Of a DNA stretch of 23,542 bases, positions 1-10,818 are shown piece after piece (position 1 is the first letter of the stretch; every line of letters begins with the position of its first letter). Location of the stretch: positions 1 through 23,542 of the forward strand of contig VKHC01000044.1 in NCBI GenBank assembly GCA_015143735.1. Direction: 5' to 3'. The notes below the pieces were generated by a model. The model saw only the letters and a program-made list of their open reading frames with translations. It searched no databases and was not told the DNA's origin. Made by a program: the position numbers and the translations under genes. Origin of the DNA: Synura sp. LO234KE. Lineage: Eukaryota > Sar > Synurophyceae > Synurales > Mallomonadaceae.

Positions 1-2574
1 AAATCGGGTGAAAACAGACAAACTGTTTTTCCCTTTGATCCAAAAATTTGCCTTTGAAAATTCCCAACAGTCAAAGCTCCCCGAATCACAATTTCAAAAA
101 TAAGGTAAGTCACAAACGGTAAATAGTGCGAGATCATGGCTAACCATTATCTCAACAGTTTCCGGTGAGCGAGCAATTCAATTTCAAAGAATTTTTTTTA
201 CGTGAGTCGCACTTATTTTTGAAACCAAAAATAATGTGGCATGAAGTATGAAACCGACTTTACGATGGGGAAGTACTATAGCGATCTTACCTTTTTAGTA
301 TTGCTGTTCCAGTTTTCCGTACATTTTTTCTTTAGTGACAACAGTTAGGGCGAGACAAAACTAGAGATAAGGATAGATTCGAGAGAGCTGAACCTAAAGG
401 TAAAGCTTCAGCTGATTTCTGTGGCTCAATCATGATTCTGGAACGCTGAGTGAACTGATATTGTAATTGTCGCGGAAGTAACTGACGATATTATCTGAAG
501 TGATGATGAGTTCTGGGAAATATATCCTCGCCGCGAGCGCAAGACCTGCTGAAGCAAAAACCTTTTTTCAGTGTGATCCTAATACAGCTTTGTATTTTTT
601 GAGGAGAACGCTCGTCGGGCTTCGACGAAAGTGTTGGAAAGACATATTCGACGAAAGCGAGTGCGAATGGAGTAATACAGAGCCAACGATTTCTATAAAG
701 GAGAATTAATATATTTGGGATAAAACCCGATAGTGGATTCTTCAACTTCACGACCCCAAGAGCACTTCCAATATTCTGGAGGATATTTCGTGTGTCGGGT
801 AAATTTGTGTGTGTATCATACGTTTTGCCGGGTCCGCTTCATAAAATTCGTTCATCATACCTTGGGTAATATTAACATGGAACTGTTGACGGGTTAATAT
901 TTGCTGGTGAGAGCAAAATTATATATACTGTTACAGCTGATCATTGTGCCAAGATTAAACGAGCAGAGATGTCGAATCCAAATTAGAATCGGAACACGAA
1001 GGGAGAGCTGCTCTGCCCTAAGAATGCACATCTATTTGTATATCTGGAGTATCATCCACAGAATCATTTATTAAGTTTCAAAGATGATGGTATTAACACT
1101 CGCGGGTCTTTCCAAAGCGTTACAGAGGTAGAGAGTTGTGACTTTTGATCCAAGTGAGGATGCTCATTGCTACTTTTGAAGGTTTTCGGTCTATAGCCGC
1201 GTCTCTTCTTCAACTAGAAACTCTGATGGAATTTTGGCACGAAACAGGTGTAACTTATGGTTCCTTTCGAAGTTTCGATGCCAGTAACCATCGCACTAGC
1301 AATCAAATTCTGTTGACATCGAAACTTCCCAACAAGGAACCATTAGTTACTCCAGTTGCTCTGCCAACTTTTACCATATCAGTTCCTTAAAGGAACGCGT
1401 ATATCAACGGGAATCGCTGACAAACAATTCTTTAGCTGGTGGATACTCTGGAAGCATCTGTTATGCAAAGCAGAGTTCTCATGGTCCACCAGACTGGCAG
1501 TTGTCTTCTCGGAACTATCTTCATTTCAGTTGTTGCAGAGGCTACGGATGTGCGATGGAGTACGGGTATCAACGGTACTCAAGTTCTTTTCCGAAAATCG
1601 GATATTTAGTTATAACAGCGTCGGGATGATGTTTGAATGAACAGGACACAAAGGGAATGCACAACTAACGACGAGCCCAACAACAATTCCCGTTGCGGAG
1701 TGGAGTGCTTCGAGTAACGGTGCCTTTCTTTAATGTTACTAATGTTTGCTTTTTTAAAATAAATTTGGAAGGAAACTAGGCCAATAAACATCACGTGTTA
1801 GGGTAAATCCTTTCTGGATTTTCTAGCTTGGTAATCTACTAGCCTTTCTCAATTCTACGAAATACCACGAAGATATTATTTATTTATAACAAAATCAAGT
1901 TACTTTAATGAGCCTCTATTTACTTATTAATATTCCTAAATAACTGTAATTACGTTTATCACGTTTGTTGAACAATGTATGATTATTGTATATTCATGCG
2001 TCTCTTGGATCCATATCCCAATTTCATTTCGTCAGCACACAATTGATTAATTATTATCTTGCTGTAAAGAATCATTCTCTGCACCTTATACATAGTCCTC
2101 GTGAGCAATACCGAATATTCCAATAGTACGAGGAACAGCAACAAGAAAGCGACTACCACAGCAGCAGATCAATAGTAATGAAACTACTAGTACCACAAGA
2201 CACCTAGCAAACCTTTGAGTTATAGTAGCCTAGACTTCGGTATCAATGATGCATTCGCCTCTCAAATACGTCACGATTCAACTAGTTATATTAAATTACA
2301 CATTGCTGGCAAAGGAGAGTGGAGGAGAACAAAGAACCGACGGAGCGAAATGCATCCATAATAATAAGTGCAAAAGAATAGGCCGATTCACTATTGGATT
2401 TTCCGCACCACCTAGTACTAGCACAAATACGACCAACATATATCCGCATACATCATAGATAAAATCGACCTGCAGGGCTTCCGCGCCCGCTAATCACGTT
2501 AAAATAACAAGCAACCGAAAGGAATCGACCCTCTACACACGCTCGAGTCTCCTCTCCTCTTCCGCCGTACTCGC
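1..2574. other. Gene-poor flank, no supported gene
   Basis: I see no frame here with family motifs or a convincing exon chain on either strand. The AT-rich stretch at 1800-2100 looks intergenic. The last few hundred bases lie directly downstream of the minus-strand gene ending at 2575 and probably include its 3' untranslated region. The only stretch with any coding character is the open frame at 1300-1629, listed separately. Confidence 0.55.
1300..1629 (+). other. Unusual Gly/Tyr/Ser/Cys-rich open frame without a start codon
   Basis: A 109-codon frame is open from just after a TAG (1297-1299) to the TGA at 1627-1629. It has no useful ATG. Its translation is rich in Gly, Tyr, Ser and Cys, with short motifs such as YSSCSANFYH, GGYSGSICYA and CCRGYGCAMEYGYQ, a composition typical of small secreted or wall proteins. 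I recognise no family. It could be an internal exon, a decayed secreted-protein gene or chance. No flanking exon with a matching phase was found. Confidence 0.15.
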
Positions 2575-4672
2575 TCAGACCACTGCCGAGGGATCGATGG
2601 ACAGTACCTTCGCCAGAGCGAACTTACGCACGTTCACCGCTATCGCGTCCTGTGTCTCCGCTTTCATCACAACAGACAGCCGTCTACCTTGCAAGAGCAA
2701 TCGAGCGATGAACCTGTGATGCCCCTCCTCACCACCGCCTCCACTTCCCTCGTTTAAACGGTTACAAAATGCGATTTCGTAATCCTGATCGCGATCCACT
2801 CCTTTCGGAGCACTGCTGTCGGATTTAGAATTCTTCGACAACACGACGTGAAATCCCTGTGCACCGAGATGGGAGACCAGCGTGGCGCTAGGGCAATACG
2901 TCTTCAGGTCGCATTGGAAAGATGCATTTGGTGTAAATGCCTTCCATAAGTGACGGAACTGTTGCACAGTCACGACGCTGACACCGCCAGTTACACCCTC
3001 GCCCTCATCCGCTCGCTCTGCTTTCGTTCTCTCCCGTGAAGTGAGGTTGGATTTCGGTTTATGTTCTGTGGGACCTGGGGGATGAGGTCGAGATGGAGGA
3101 GAGGATGTGGGAGGGTGGGGGTGGGACTGAGGTCCGGGCGGAGTGGACGCAAGGTCTTGCCGGGCCACCGTCCGCCCTCCCTCCTCGTCGCCTTCGTCTT
3201 TTTCTTCATCTTCGTCATCGTCCATGTCACTGTACTCCCCACCCTCCTCCCCACCCTCACCCTCTTCGTCATCATCTTCATCCTCGTCATCGTCTGAGTC
3301 ACGGTCTCCACGGCGTTCCGCGTATATGATTGACGACCTGGATCGAATCACTTGTGCTGCCTCTCTACAAGACACGGGACACAGGACACGGGATACATCA
3401 CACACAAGGACTAACGATATTATTGCTAAGTTAACAAGAACCACGTGAAACAGAAGTAAACACCCTTATTATTCGAATATGATACGACCACTTAGCGCGA
3501 CTTATGTTTGTATGTCGAGGGTTCAACAAGGGGTGGATTACTAGCATTCGATTGGTATTACGTATGCAGCGTCCGTGTCTGTGTATTACCCGAGGAGGGA
3601 GGCCAGTCGTGATGTCGCCCCAGATACGGCCCCTGCTACTCCACTTTTTTCTACTTCGTCTTTGCTTTTCATCCCCCCCTCATTTGGATCCACTACGCGA
3701 CTGTTGCGGACACGGACATGGGCACGAGTTTGCTCCACCATGTCCCTTCCCGCGGCTGCAGTGGTACGAGCAGCATCGCGAACAACCTCTAGATAATGGC
3801 GTAGTGCACTGTCTGGATCTGAAAGATAGCTACGAGTATGGATATAGGCCGAATAGGGAAGCATAGCCGTTGCCAAGAACATGTCACTGATTGTCATCCG
3901 GTCTAACATTTCTCGTTGTCGACCGCGTCCTCGTACCACTTGACCAGGCTCTCCTATATCCTCTTTCAGTTCCGCTTGGCCTTTTTCATAGGATACATTC
4001 AATATACTGAATATTTGTCGAATACTCAACGGAAGTAAACACAAAATAGCAAAGAAAACACTGGCGGAACAATCTTGACTGGATTCTATCTGCATTACCC
4101 AAGCACAAACAAGAATTTAGCCAAGAAGATTGAATGTCAAAATAGATACTTACAAATACGTTGTACTCATTGAGTGCCATGAATAGGAAGACAATCGTCC
4201 ATAGTGTAAATAACGACAAAATTATGGAAAAAATCATATATAAGAACATCATCCGGGTAAAAAATAGCACGCTAATCGTCATGGTGCTCCAATAGCGCAG
4301 TAAAACTGCACAATATATGCCCGTGATCAGCGTGAGAATTGAAACGAGGTATTGAAAACTCAAAATCTTTGCTCCGAAGGGTTTATATTGAAAGAACTTT
4401 TCATTGTGGAAATTATCCGCTTAATATCACCACATTTAATTCTTGAATTATGATTATCATATTATTATAGATATACCTTGATATGCGGTGATCACAAATA
4501 GGCAAAAACCGCATACAATTTCGTACCCGGACATTTTTAGCATTTCCCTTTTCAGTAATCGACCTGTACTTCCCCCAGTAAAGCTATGATAAAATTTAGC
4601 AATAAATGGCTTATTGGTTGGACTAGATTCTCCATTCCCTTCATCGCTCGAGACACTAATTGCGATAGACAT
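2575..4672 (-). CDS. Multi-pass membrane protein with acidic linker and beta-adaptin-appendage-like C-terminus
   Basis: Four exons on the minus strand: 4672-4477, 4371-4154, 4089-3590 and 3364-2575, giving about 567 residues with every junction in phase. Residues about 51-65, 69-90, 98-132 and 147-168 are strongly hydrophobic and form the membrane region. A charged segment follows, then a run of Asp/Glu/Gly (about 328-368), a Pro/His-rich linker, and a folded C-terminal part (about 441-558) beginning QFRHLWKAF. Spacing of the Trp, the alternating hydrophobic strands and the final helix resemble the C-terminal platform of AP-1/AP-2 beta appendages, which bind endocytic accessory proteins. I know no family combining the two parts. 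The join rests on the donor at 3589 and the acceptor at 3365 (both phase 2). Without it, the membrane protein would end at a TAA at 3586-3588 and the last exon would have no ATG. Membrane part well supported; appendage call moderate. Confidence 0.5.
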
Positions 4673-4783
4673 CAGGTTTGAAACTAACGAATTGCTCTGT
4701 TACCCGTGGTCAATTTCCTCCAAAACGTAACGGTATATTGACCAACACCGCGAAGACGCGGAGTGTAAAATAAACGAAAAAAT
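4673..4783. promoter_or_regulatory. Divergent promoter between membrane-protein gene and NEK1
   Basis: Only 111 bp separate the two start codons, which point away from each other, so both promoters must lie here or overlap the first exons. The sequence is AT-rich near the NEK1 ATG. It contains GTTACC at 4699-4704, which matches one half-site of the RFX X-box used by ciliary genes in animals. The second half-site is poor, so this is only suggestive. Confidence 0.5.
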
Positions 4784-7700
4784 ATGCTTAAATACGAAGT
4801 GGAGAGAATTGTTGGCGAGGGTTCGTTTGGTAAAGCCCTTCTATGTCGTAGGAAATCTGACAAAAGAAGATGCATTATAAAGCAAATTTCTCTTGGAAAG
4901 ATGAGCAGAAAAGAAGCTAAGCAAACTGAACAAGAAAGCACACTACTCTCGAAATTGCAACATCCTAATATTGTTTCATTTTGGGAGTCTTTTCATGATA
5001 ACAAAGGTTGCTTCTGTATAGTCATGGAATATGCTGATGGGGGGGACTTAGCAAATTTTATCAAGCTACGGAAGGGAAAATATTTACAGGAAAGTCAAAT
5101 ACTCCAACTATTTGTTCAAGTCGCACTAGCGATGAAGCATGTTCATGATAGGAAAATACTGCATCGAGATCTCAAGGTATTCTTACCTAAACTTGATCCT
5201 TATTTCATTCCATATGTTCATGGACGTCACGCCCTGCTTTTCACAACATTTTTAAGTCACAAAATATATTCCTGACATCAACGGGTATGGTAAAACTCGG
5301 TGATTTTGGAATTGCGAGGGTCTTGAGGAATACCGTTGAGCTAGCTTCCACCCAGATTGGAACACCCTATTTTATGTCACCGTACGTAGTCTCTTTTAAC
5401 GATTCATTTCCACCCTCAATCCACGTCGCCCTCATCTTTCACTAGTGAAATAATGGAGAATAAGAAGTATAACAGCAAGTCTGATATTTGGAGCCTTGGC
5501 TGTGTACTCTATGAATTGGCGGCATTAAAAGTGTAAGTGTAACGCCCGTCGTATAACCAATATAAGTCACACGCAAGTATGGAAGAAGGAGCAATAGTAT
5601 ATTTAGCAGAAATAAATTAGGCGATTCCCTATCTGTTTGGAAGTATATTCTACCTTTTCTTCTTTGTAACCTGTATTACCGGCGTGAATGAATGAATGCT
5701 CACCTACCCGTATATGATTACATTCCACCAGCATTGCAATATTTGAATTCCTTTTTTGATTTCGCTGTAATGCGCTGCATTTCCAGCAATTTCTCTTCCG
5801 CGCTCTTATCAATCATGTAACGGTCTATTAAACTTTGAATCGTAGGCTTACCTTATATGGCTGTAAAAGTTGAATTCTTCTCCTGCAATTAATCATCAAT
5901 TGTTTCTTACATCCTATCCAATCTTTCTTAACTTCACATTTATATATACGCAATGGTCGATTCCATCCCAGAGTGTAACCGACTCGAACCCCTCCCCCTC
6001 CTCCCCACCTTACACAACACCGCTTGTTAATACAATGCGTCCTCTCTCTCTCGTTATATTATTCGCCTTCCCTAAAGACCATTCGACGGCTCCAGCATGA
6101 AACAACTCATACAAAACATCATCCGCGCCAGTCCAACCCCATTACCAGCCATATATTCTCGACAGCTCAAAGATCTCGTCCAAGAGACCCTTGCGAAGAA
6201 CCCCAAGGACCGGCCGGGAATCAATAAGGTGTTGAGTCGACCAGTAGTGAGAGATCGAATCAATAGCTTCCTGAACGAGACATTGATGCATGTAAGTCCT
6301 ATGACACGGATAAGACGTCATTTCCTATCTCATGTCTGTGTCCGTGACGCAGAGAGAGTTCAGTCACACCATCTTGCACGGAGAAGACGTGTTAGACGAA
6401 CGACGACGTGTTGTGGCAGAGGCCAACGCGAAGCTCCACGAGGCTAAACCGACTGCGGCACCAACTCCCGTCGCTCCGTCTCCCGTGCCTACTCCAGCGC
6501 TTGCGCCCGTCCCCTCCGCTCCGAAGATAGGGGCCAACATCCCACTTCGAGGCTTGCCACCGTTTCGACCTCCAATTGTCGGAGGTGCCCCAGTGCCTCC
6601 GAAGGCCAATCCAATTGTACTCAACGAGCCTGTTATCGGGGGGCCCGCCCGGGGAAACGCCCAGCCCTCTCCCCGGGACCGCGGACCACTGCAAGGAGGC
6701 GGCGGGGGAGTGAAGAATGGTATGGCTCTTCCTTCTCCGAGAGAAGGGCCTCGTGGGGCGGCGCAGGATAATCGAGTGCGTGGTGTGAATGTAGCGGAGC
6801 TCGAGCGGATTCGAGCGGAGGCGAAACGGAATGGGTTGGCGTTGGCAGGTCTTCGTCCCCGCTTGGCTCCGAGTCCCTCTCCTCGCCAGGCTCCTTCTCC
6901 CTCTCCTCGCCAAGGTCCTTCTCCCTCCCCCCGCATGGCTCCTGCAGCAGCCGTGCCTAGCGAGCTGGAGAGGATACGGTCGGAGGCGAAGTTGCGAGCG
7001 GAGCAGCAGGAGCAGGATCGGGCCAGGGTAGACCGACGGGCACTAGTGATGGCGCAGGAGAAGGGGAAGGAGAAGAATGAGCGTGGGGTGGGGCGTGAGT
7101 TAGTGGCTGGGGGTCTTGCACAGGCTCCTGTGGAAAGGGAGCGGGCGGAGAAGAAGGATGGTGAGCGGAAACAGAATGATGGAGCGAATGCTGCAGGTGC
7201 CGGTGTAGGCGCTCGGGTAGGGGATGAGGCAGAGCGCAAAGCCTATGCGTTGGAGCGATTGGAGCGCGAGAGGCAGGAGAAGAGGGCGAAATTTGAGCAG
7301 GAGCGGCTCCTGAGGGACAGGCTGTATCAGGAGAAGCTGAAGGGCGGGGCAGCCCTCCGACCAAATGGTGGGATAGGCGGAGCGGTGGAGCAGACAGAGG
7401 CCGAGGCTGTGTTGGACACTCCTGTGTCAGCTGTGGCGCCGTCGGTGGATAACGGACGAAGGGCCCGTGACGGTTAGACGATAACTGTCCTTTATCCTGT
7501 CCCCATCACGTCTGTGCCTCCCCGTTCCAATGTAGTACGACGTGGTTGTTTGATTATCTGTCGCAGTGTATAGATTTTCTTGTATAACGATTACAATGAC
7601 CCGTTTGTATCAATGTTCAGCGGATTGGTTGTCTAATCTCCAGAGTAAAATGAGTGAATTGCAAGCCCGGGTCGAGGACATGAAGGCCGGGGGAGCGCCC

Positions 7701-9748
7701 ACCCCAAGACTTGTGCCAACACCTTCAGCCAACAATATCAACGCCCCTCCCAGCGTGGAGCCTTCCCCTGCGGCGGCAGTCAAGGCACCAGGAAGAGTAC
7801 CATCCGTACCTGTAGCTGGCGGCGGTGGTGGTGGAGCTAAAGGAGCGTGCGTAGAAGAGAAGGCGGTGGTGGCACAGCAAGTGTCCAAGAAGGATAAGGG
7901 GGTCGTTGCTGTTGCTGTAAATAAGCGGGTTGGTGGAGGAGAGGTCCCTTCAAGTGAGAAGGTTAAACCCGGCAGAGCAGTGGGGGGAGCGAAAGACGTG
8001 GGAGGGGGAGGAGGAGGTGCGTTGGGAGTCAGGATGGGGCAGATAGGAGTAGCTGAGGAGAGATAATATGATTCAATTACAACGGTTGTGTCGTATTGTA
8101 GGTTTGGATGCTAGACGAGAGCAGCGACAAAAGAGCCGAGCAGAGCTCAGACAATTCTTGAACCAACAGCGCCAGGAATCCAATAAAGCCAATCAGGTCA
8201 TTTCGCTATTCCTGCTTTGCTCCACTATACTCGCTATCTCATCCCTTCCCGACTCCTGATATTCCCCCGCGCGGCCTCTTTGGCGGTTGTTATTGTCATC
8301 TGTATGCATAGAATCGAATGGCAGGGAAGAAAATATCAAAGCCCGTACCGTTACAGGAGCGACCCCCATGGGTAGGGGTGGGGTCGACTATGTTAGGCTT
8401 CTCTCTAGACTCTACGGCTGCAACTCTGCCTCATCTCGACAGCGACGTGAGCGCTCCCGTGTCTGCGGTGGAAAGCGCTCCCGTGTCTGCGGTGGAAAGC
8501 GCTCCGGTGTCTGCATTTGGGAAAGATGGGAGCAGTAATGATTATAAAATGGGAGAAGGTTTTGAGGTTGGGAAAGGGAAAGAGGAGCGGCGGGGGAGTG
8601 ATTATGGGTGGGAGGGGCCGGAGGTAGGTGGAGACGGAACGTTCTTTAGAGTTCCTATCGATAATTGTGAGAAAGATGCAGAAAATAAGGCGGTGGGAGG
8701 CTTGGTAAATGATGACAAGGACGAGAAGCCAGGCCGTAGTGTAGGGACCGTGATTGAGGGCGATGTGAAGGGTGGGGTGGGAGGAGGCAATGGGCGAGAC
8801 GTCAAGGTGGTCGAGCGAGACGTACATACCGCGTTGTCACAGCAAAAGACGAGGCGGTTGGGCGCTCGGAGTGCTGCAGGAGATGTACGTCCAAGATCGA
8901 TGGGAGAAGCGGATGTGCTTGGGAATGACATGACGAAGGCAGATGCCAGCACCGATGAGTTCTTGTCTTTCACATCGGACGACGTGTATGATGCGGCGGT
9001 GCGCGCGGTGTCCGATGGTGGCCGAGTAGAAATGGAGGGAGAAGAGGAGGAAGACGACGGAGATGAGATAATTGGGGACGAGGAAGAGCTGACAGAAGAA
9101 GCGGCGTTAGAATACTCGAGAATGTTGGTCCATATGCAAGAAGTGTTGGAGAAGAGTATAGCAGATGAGGCGGCAGGTCGAGGTGGAGTGGGTGGGCTTG
9201 TAGAAGATGACGAGTTTGAGGAGGAGGTGGATGACGGGGATACTTTTGACCTGGTGGATGAAATGGCAAAGCAGGTGGGCGAGCGAGCGGCCTGGATAAG
9301 AGGCATGGCACAGGACATCAAGTCTCGGATAGAACCGTTACCTGGTCAGGAGTCAGATCCGTTGTCGAGAAATAACCAAGGTGTTGTCTCCTCTGTAGCT
9401 GAGAAGAAAAATGAAGGCGCGCAGGCGATGGCACCTGACATGACAATATGTGGAGTACCCATGCCGAAGGAGTTGTGTGTAGCCTACAAGGTCGAAGAGG
9501 AGGACTCCCCCGCCTCGAGAATAGAAGCCATTCGAGTATATTTGGAAAGCCATTTAGGAGAGGAGCGCTTCGTGAAGGCTTATCGCTTTCTCAAAGCGAT
9601 TGATTGCGATGTGAATGTCGACGGTGATGAGGATGACCAGGATGACGAATTACTTCAGAAAATGGAGGCGATCGTCGGACCGGAGGGTTTGCAGCACTTG
9701 GATCTGATGTTTCAGTTGATTACAATCGAGGAGAGGTTCGAGAGCTGA
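4784..9748 (+). CDS. NEK1: NEK1-like NIMA-related serine/threonine kinase
   Basis: Eight exons: 4784-5176, 5257-5381, 5446-5532, 6078-6291, 6353-7466 (or 7472), 7621-8016, 8102-8196, 8312-9748; about 1286 residues, close to animal NEK1. The kinase domain (about 1-260) is complete: glycine loop GEGSFGKA (11-18), Lys33, probable helix-C Glu51, HRDLK (127-131), DFG (147-149), and GTPYFMSPE. It then carries a proline-rich region with SPSPR repeats, Arg/Glu-rich probable coiled coil, a Gly-rich stretch, an acidic region, and a C-terminal helical block beginning [14 protein letters not shown], which matches the conserved NEK1/NEK5 tail. Family members act in cilia, centrosomes and DNA-damage signalling; the role here is inferred. 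The exon 5 donor is ambiguous (7467 or 7473, both phase 1). The third intron is unusually long (545 nt). Exon 1 has fewer G/C third positions than exons 6-8. Confidence 0.93.
5722..5966 (-). other. Possible nested small gene inside NEK1 intron 3
   Basis: On the strand opposite NEK1, three short segments join in phase: 5966-5950 (starts ATG), 5882-5852 and 5804-5722. Introns would be bounded by gtatat...gcag and gtaagc...taag. The result begins [16 protein letters not shown] and continues with a charged helix-like stretch containing [18 protein letters not shown]. The 3' end is uncertain: a TAA follows directly, or a donor at 5721 leads to an acceptor near 5670. The second intron would be only 47 nt. 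No family recognised, and chance is a real possibility. Confidence 0.2.
6866..6937 (+). repeat. In-frame 24-bp tandem repeat in NEK1 exon 5 (three units)
   Basis: Units at 6866-6889, 6890-6913 and 6914-6937 each encode an eight-residue module close to APSPSPRQ. The third unit has diverged most (Gly for Ala, Met for Gln). The repeat adds basic Ser-Pro sites to the flexible region after the kinase domain. Such sites suit proline-directed kinases or SH3-type partners, though that is inference. Confidence 0.9.
8450..8514 (+). repeat. In-frame 24-bp tandem repeat in NEK1 exon 8 (about 2.7 units)
   Basis: Units at 8450-8473 and 8474-8497 are identical as read, followed by a partial copy at 8498-8514 with one change. 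They encode repeats of SAPVSAVE. The period matches that of the unrelated repeat in exon 5, so length changes would keep the frame. Near identity suggests recent expansion and possible length polymorphism. Confidence 0.92.
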
Positions 9749-9761
9749 AATTTTTTATGTA

Positions 9762-9791
9762 CTGTTCTGTTCTGTTCTGTTCTGTTCTGTC
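9762..9791 (+). repeat. Pentanucleotide microsatellite (CTGTT)n
   Basis: About six copies of CTGTT begin 13 bases after the NEK1 stop codon, so they probably lie in its 3' untranslated region. Confidence 0.93.
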
Positions 9792-10818
9792 CTATACTTT
9801 CGAATATATATGGGTGGGAAAAGCATCAATATATTATAAAAGGCAAACGAAAGAATTTTAAGCTATCTTCTTCAATACTAGGGTATCTTCTCAAAAAATG
9901 CACGAAATAGATTTATATAATGCTGGACTACTATGTAACGTGCACTGGGTCAAAAAATATCCACCAAGGAAGGATGTGCGCCAACAGCATATTGTGGTTG
10001 ACGAGGATTGCTCAAGGCTTGTGGCGGGTAATCACTGCGCGCGCGCAAGAACCACTCGCAAGTGCAAATGCTCCTAGTCTCCCTACGAACTAATTGTCCT
10101 CCCCTCTTCTTACCAAACGACGCCCCACCTCCTGACTGCGAAACCACCAGAAGTGAGCAAGCAGCTCGCTTTTCGTCCTCCGACTGCCGTTGTTGCATGG
10201 CATTCGACTGGGGCGGATGTTGATCAGGGCTCTCAGCACTATGAGGATCATGAATATGGAGTCACTCGATGCAATTATATCGATCTGAAGTATAGCGGTG
10301 AGCGGGCGGTTGGTGGTAATTAGTTGTAATTTAACTCCGCATCGTCAGAAAGTAAAAGCAACTACTACTAGTCCTGCTTAATCTAAACTTCGTTAAGATC
10401 GAATAAGAAATCTCAACTTGAAGTCAGAGTACACCATCATAATTAGTAAATAACTAAGGACTACAATCGCAGCAATCAATATAGTTCTCTATTATCCGAT
10501 CATCCTAGTCGTCTCTGTAACAAAAAACTTCAAAAAGCGTTACGCAGGACGGCTGGAGTAAGTGCATCCTTGAGACGTTCTTCAAAGACATCTTCTAATT
10601 GTATCTAGTGATTAGCTGCCTTCCGCCATCCGCCATTGATACGATATGCAGCAGGTGTACATAACAACCGTTACTCTTGTTCCCTGTGAATCTTCATCGA
10701 ATTTCGAGTCATCCCACTTTCCTACAAGCCAGAATAAAGGCTGGGAGACATCATTTTTGGCACGTAAACGAATGCCTTGATATATGGCGACAAGTCAGTT
10801 ACATTATTTTCCTTCTCC
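9792..10818. other. Intergenic, no supported gene
   Basis: Frames of up to about 80 codons exist (for example plus strand about 10078-10322, without ATG), but none has recognisable motifs or neighbouring exons. A short alternating CG run lies near 10036-10045. I see no tRNA or other structured RNA. Confidence 0.5.

Noticed and set aside
3061-3448. Plus-strand Ser/Pro/His-rich frames
   Set aside because: They are complements of the acidic linker of the minus-strand membrane-protein gene.
5603-5812. Minus-strand 69-codon frame with a CWKC motif in NEK1 intron 3
   Set aside because: It overlaps the phase-consistent nested candidate in another frame, and its cysteine pattern matches no zinc-binding family I know.
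6364-7239. Long minus-strand open frame (about 291 codons) rich in Ser, Arg and Pro
   Set aside because: It is the antisense shadow of GC-rich, proline-rich NEK1 exon 5; it has low complexity and no motifs, while the plus frame is spliced in phase with the kinase.
8602-9321. Minus-strand open frame (about 239 codons) rich in Ser and Pro
   Set aside because: Shadow of the acidic NEK1 exon 8; Asp/Glu codons read backwards give Ser, Pro and Leu runs.
9762-9791. CTGTT repeat as a telomeric or CRISPR-like array
   Set aside because: It is a short simple microsatellite without spacers, unlike a CRISPR array, and not terminal.
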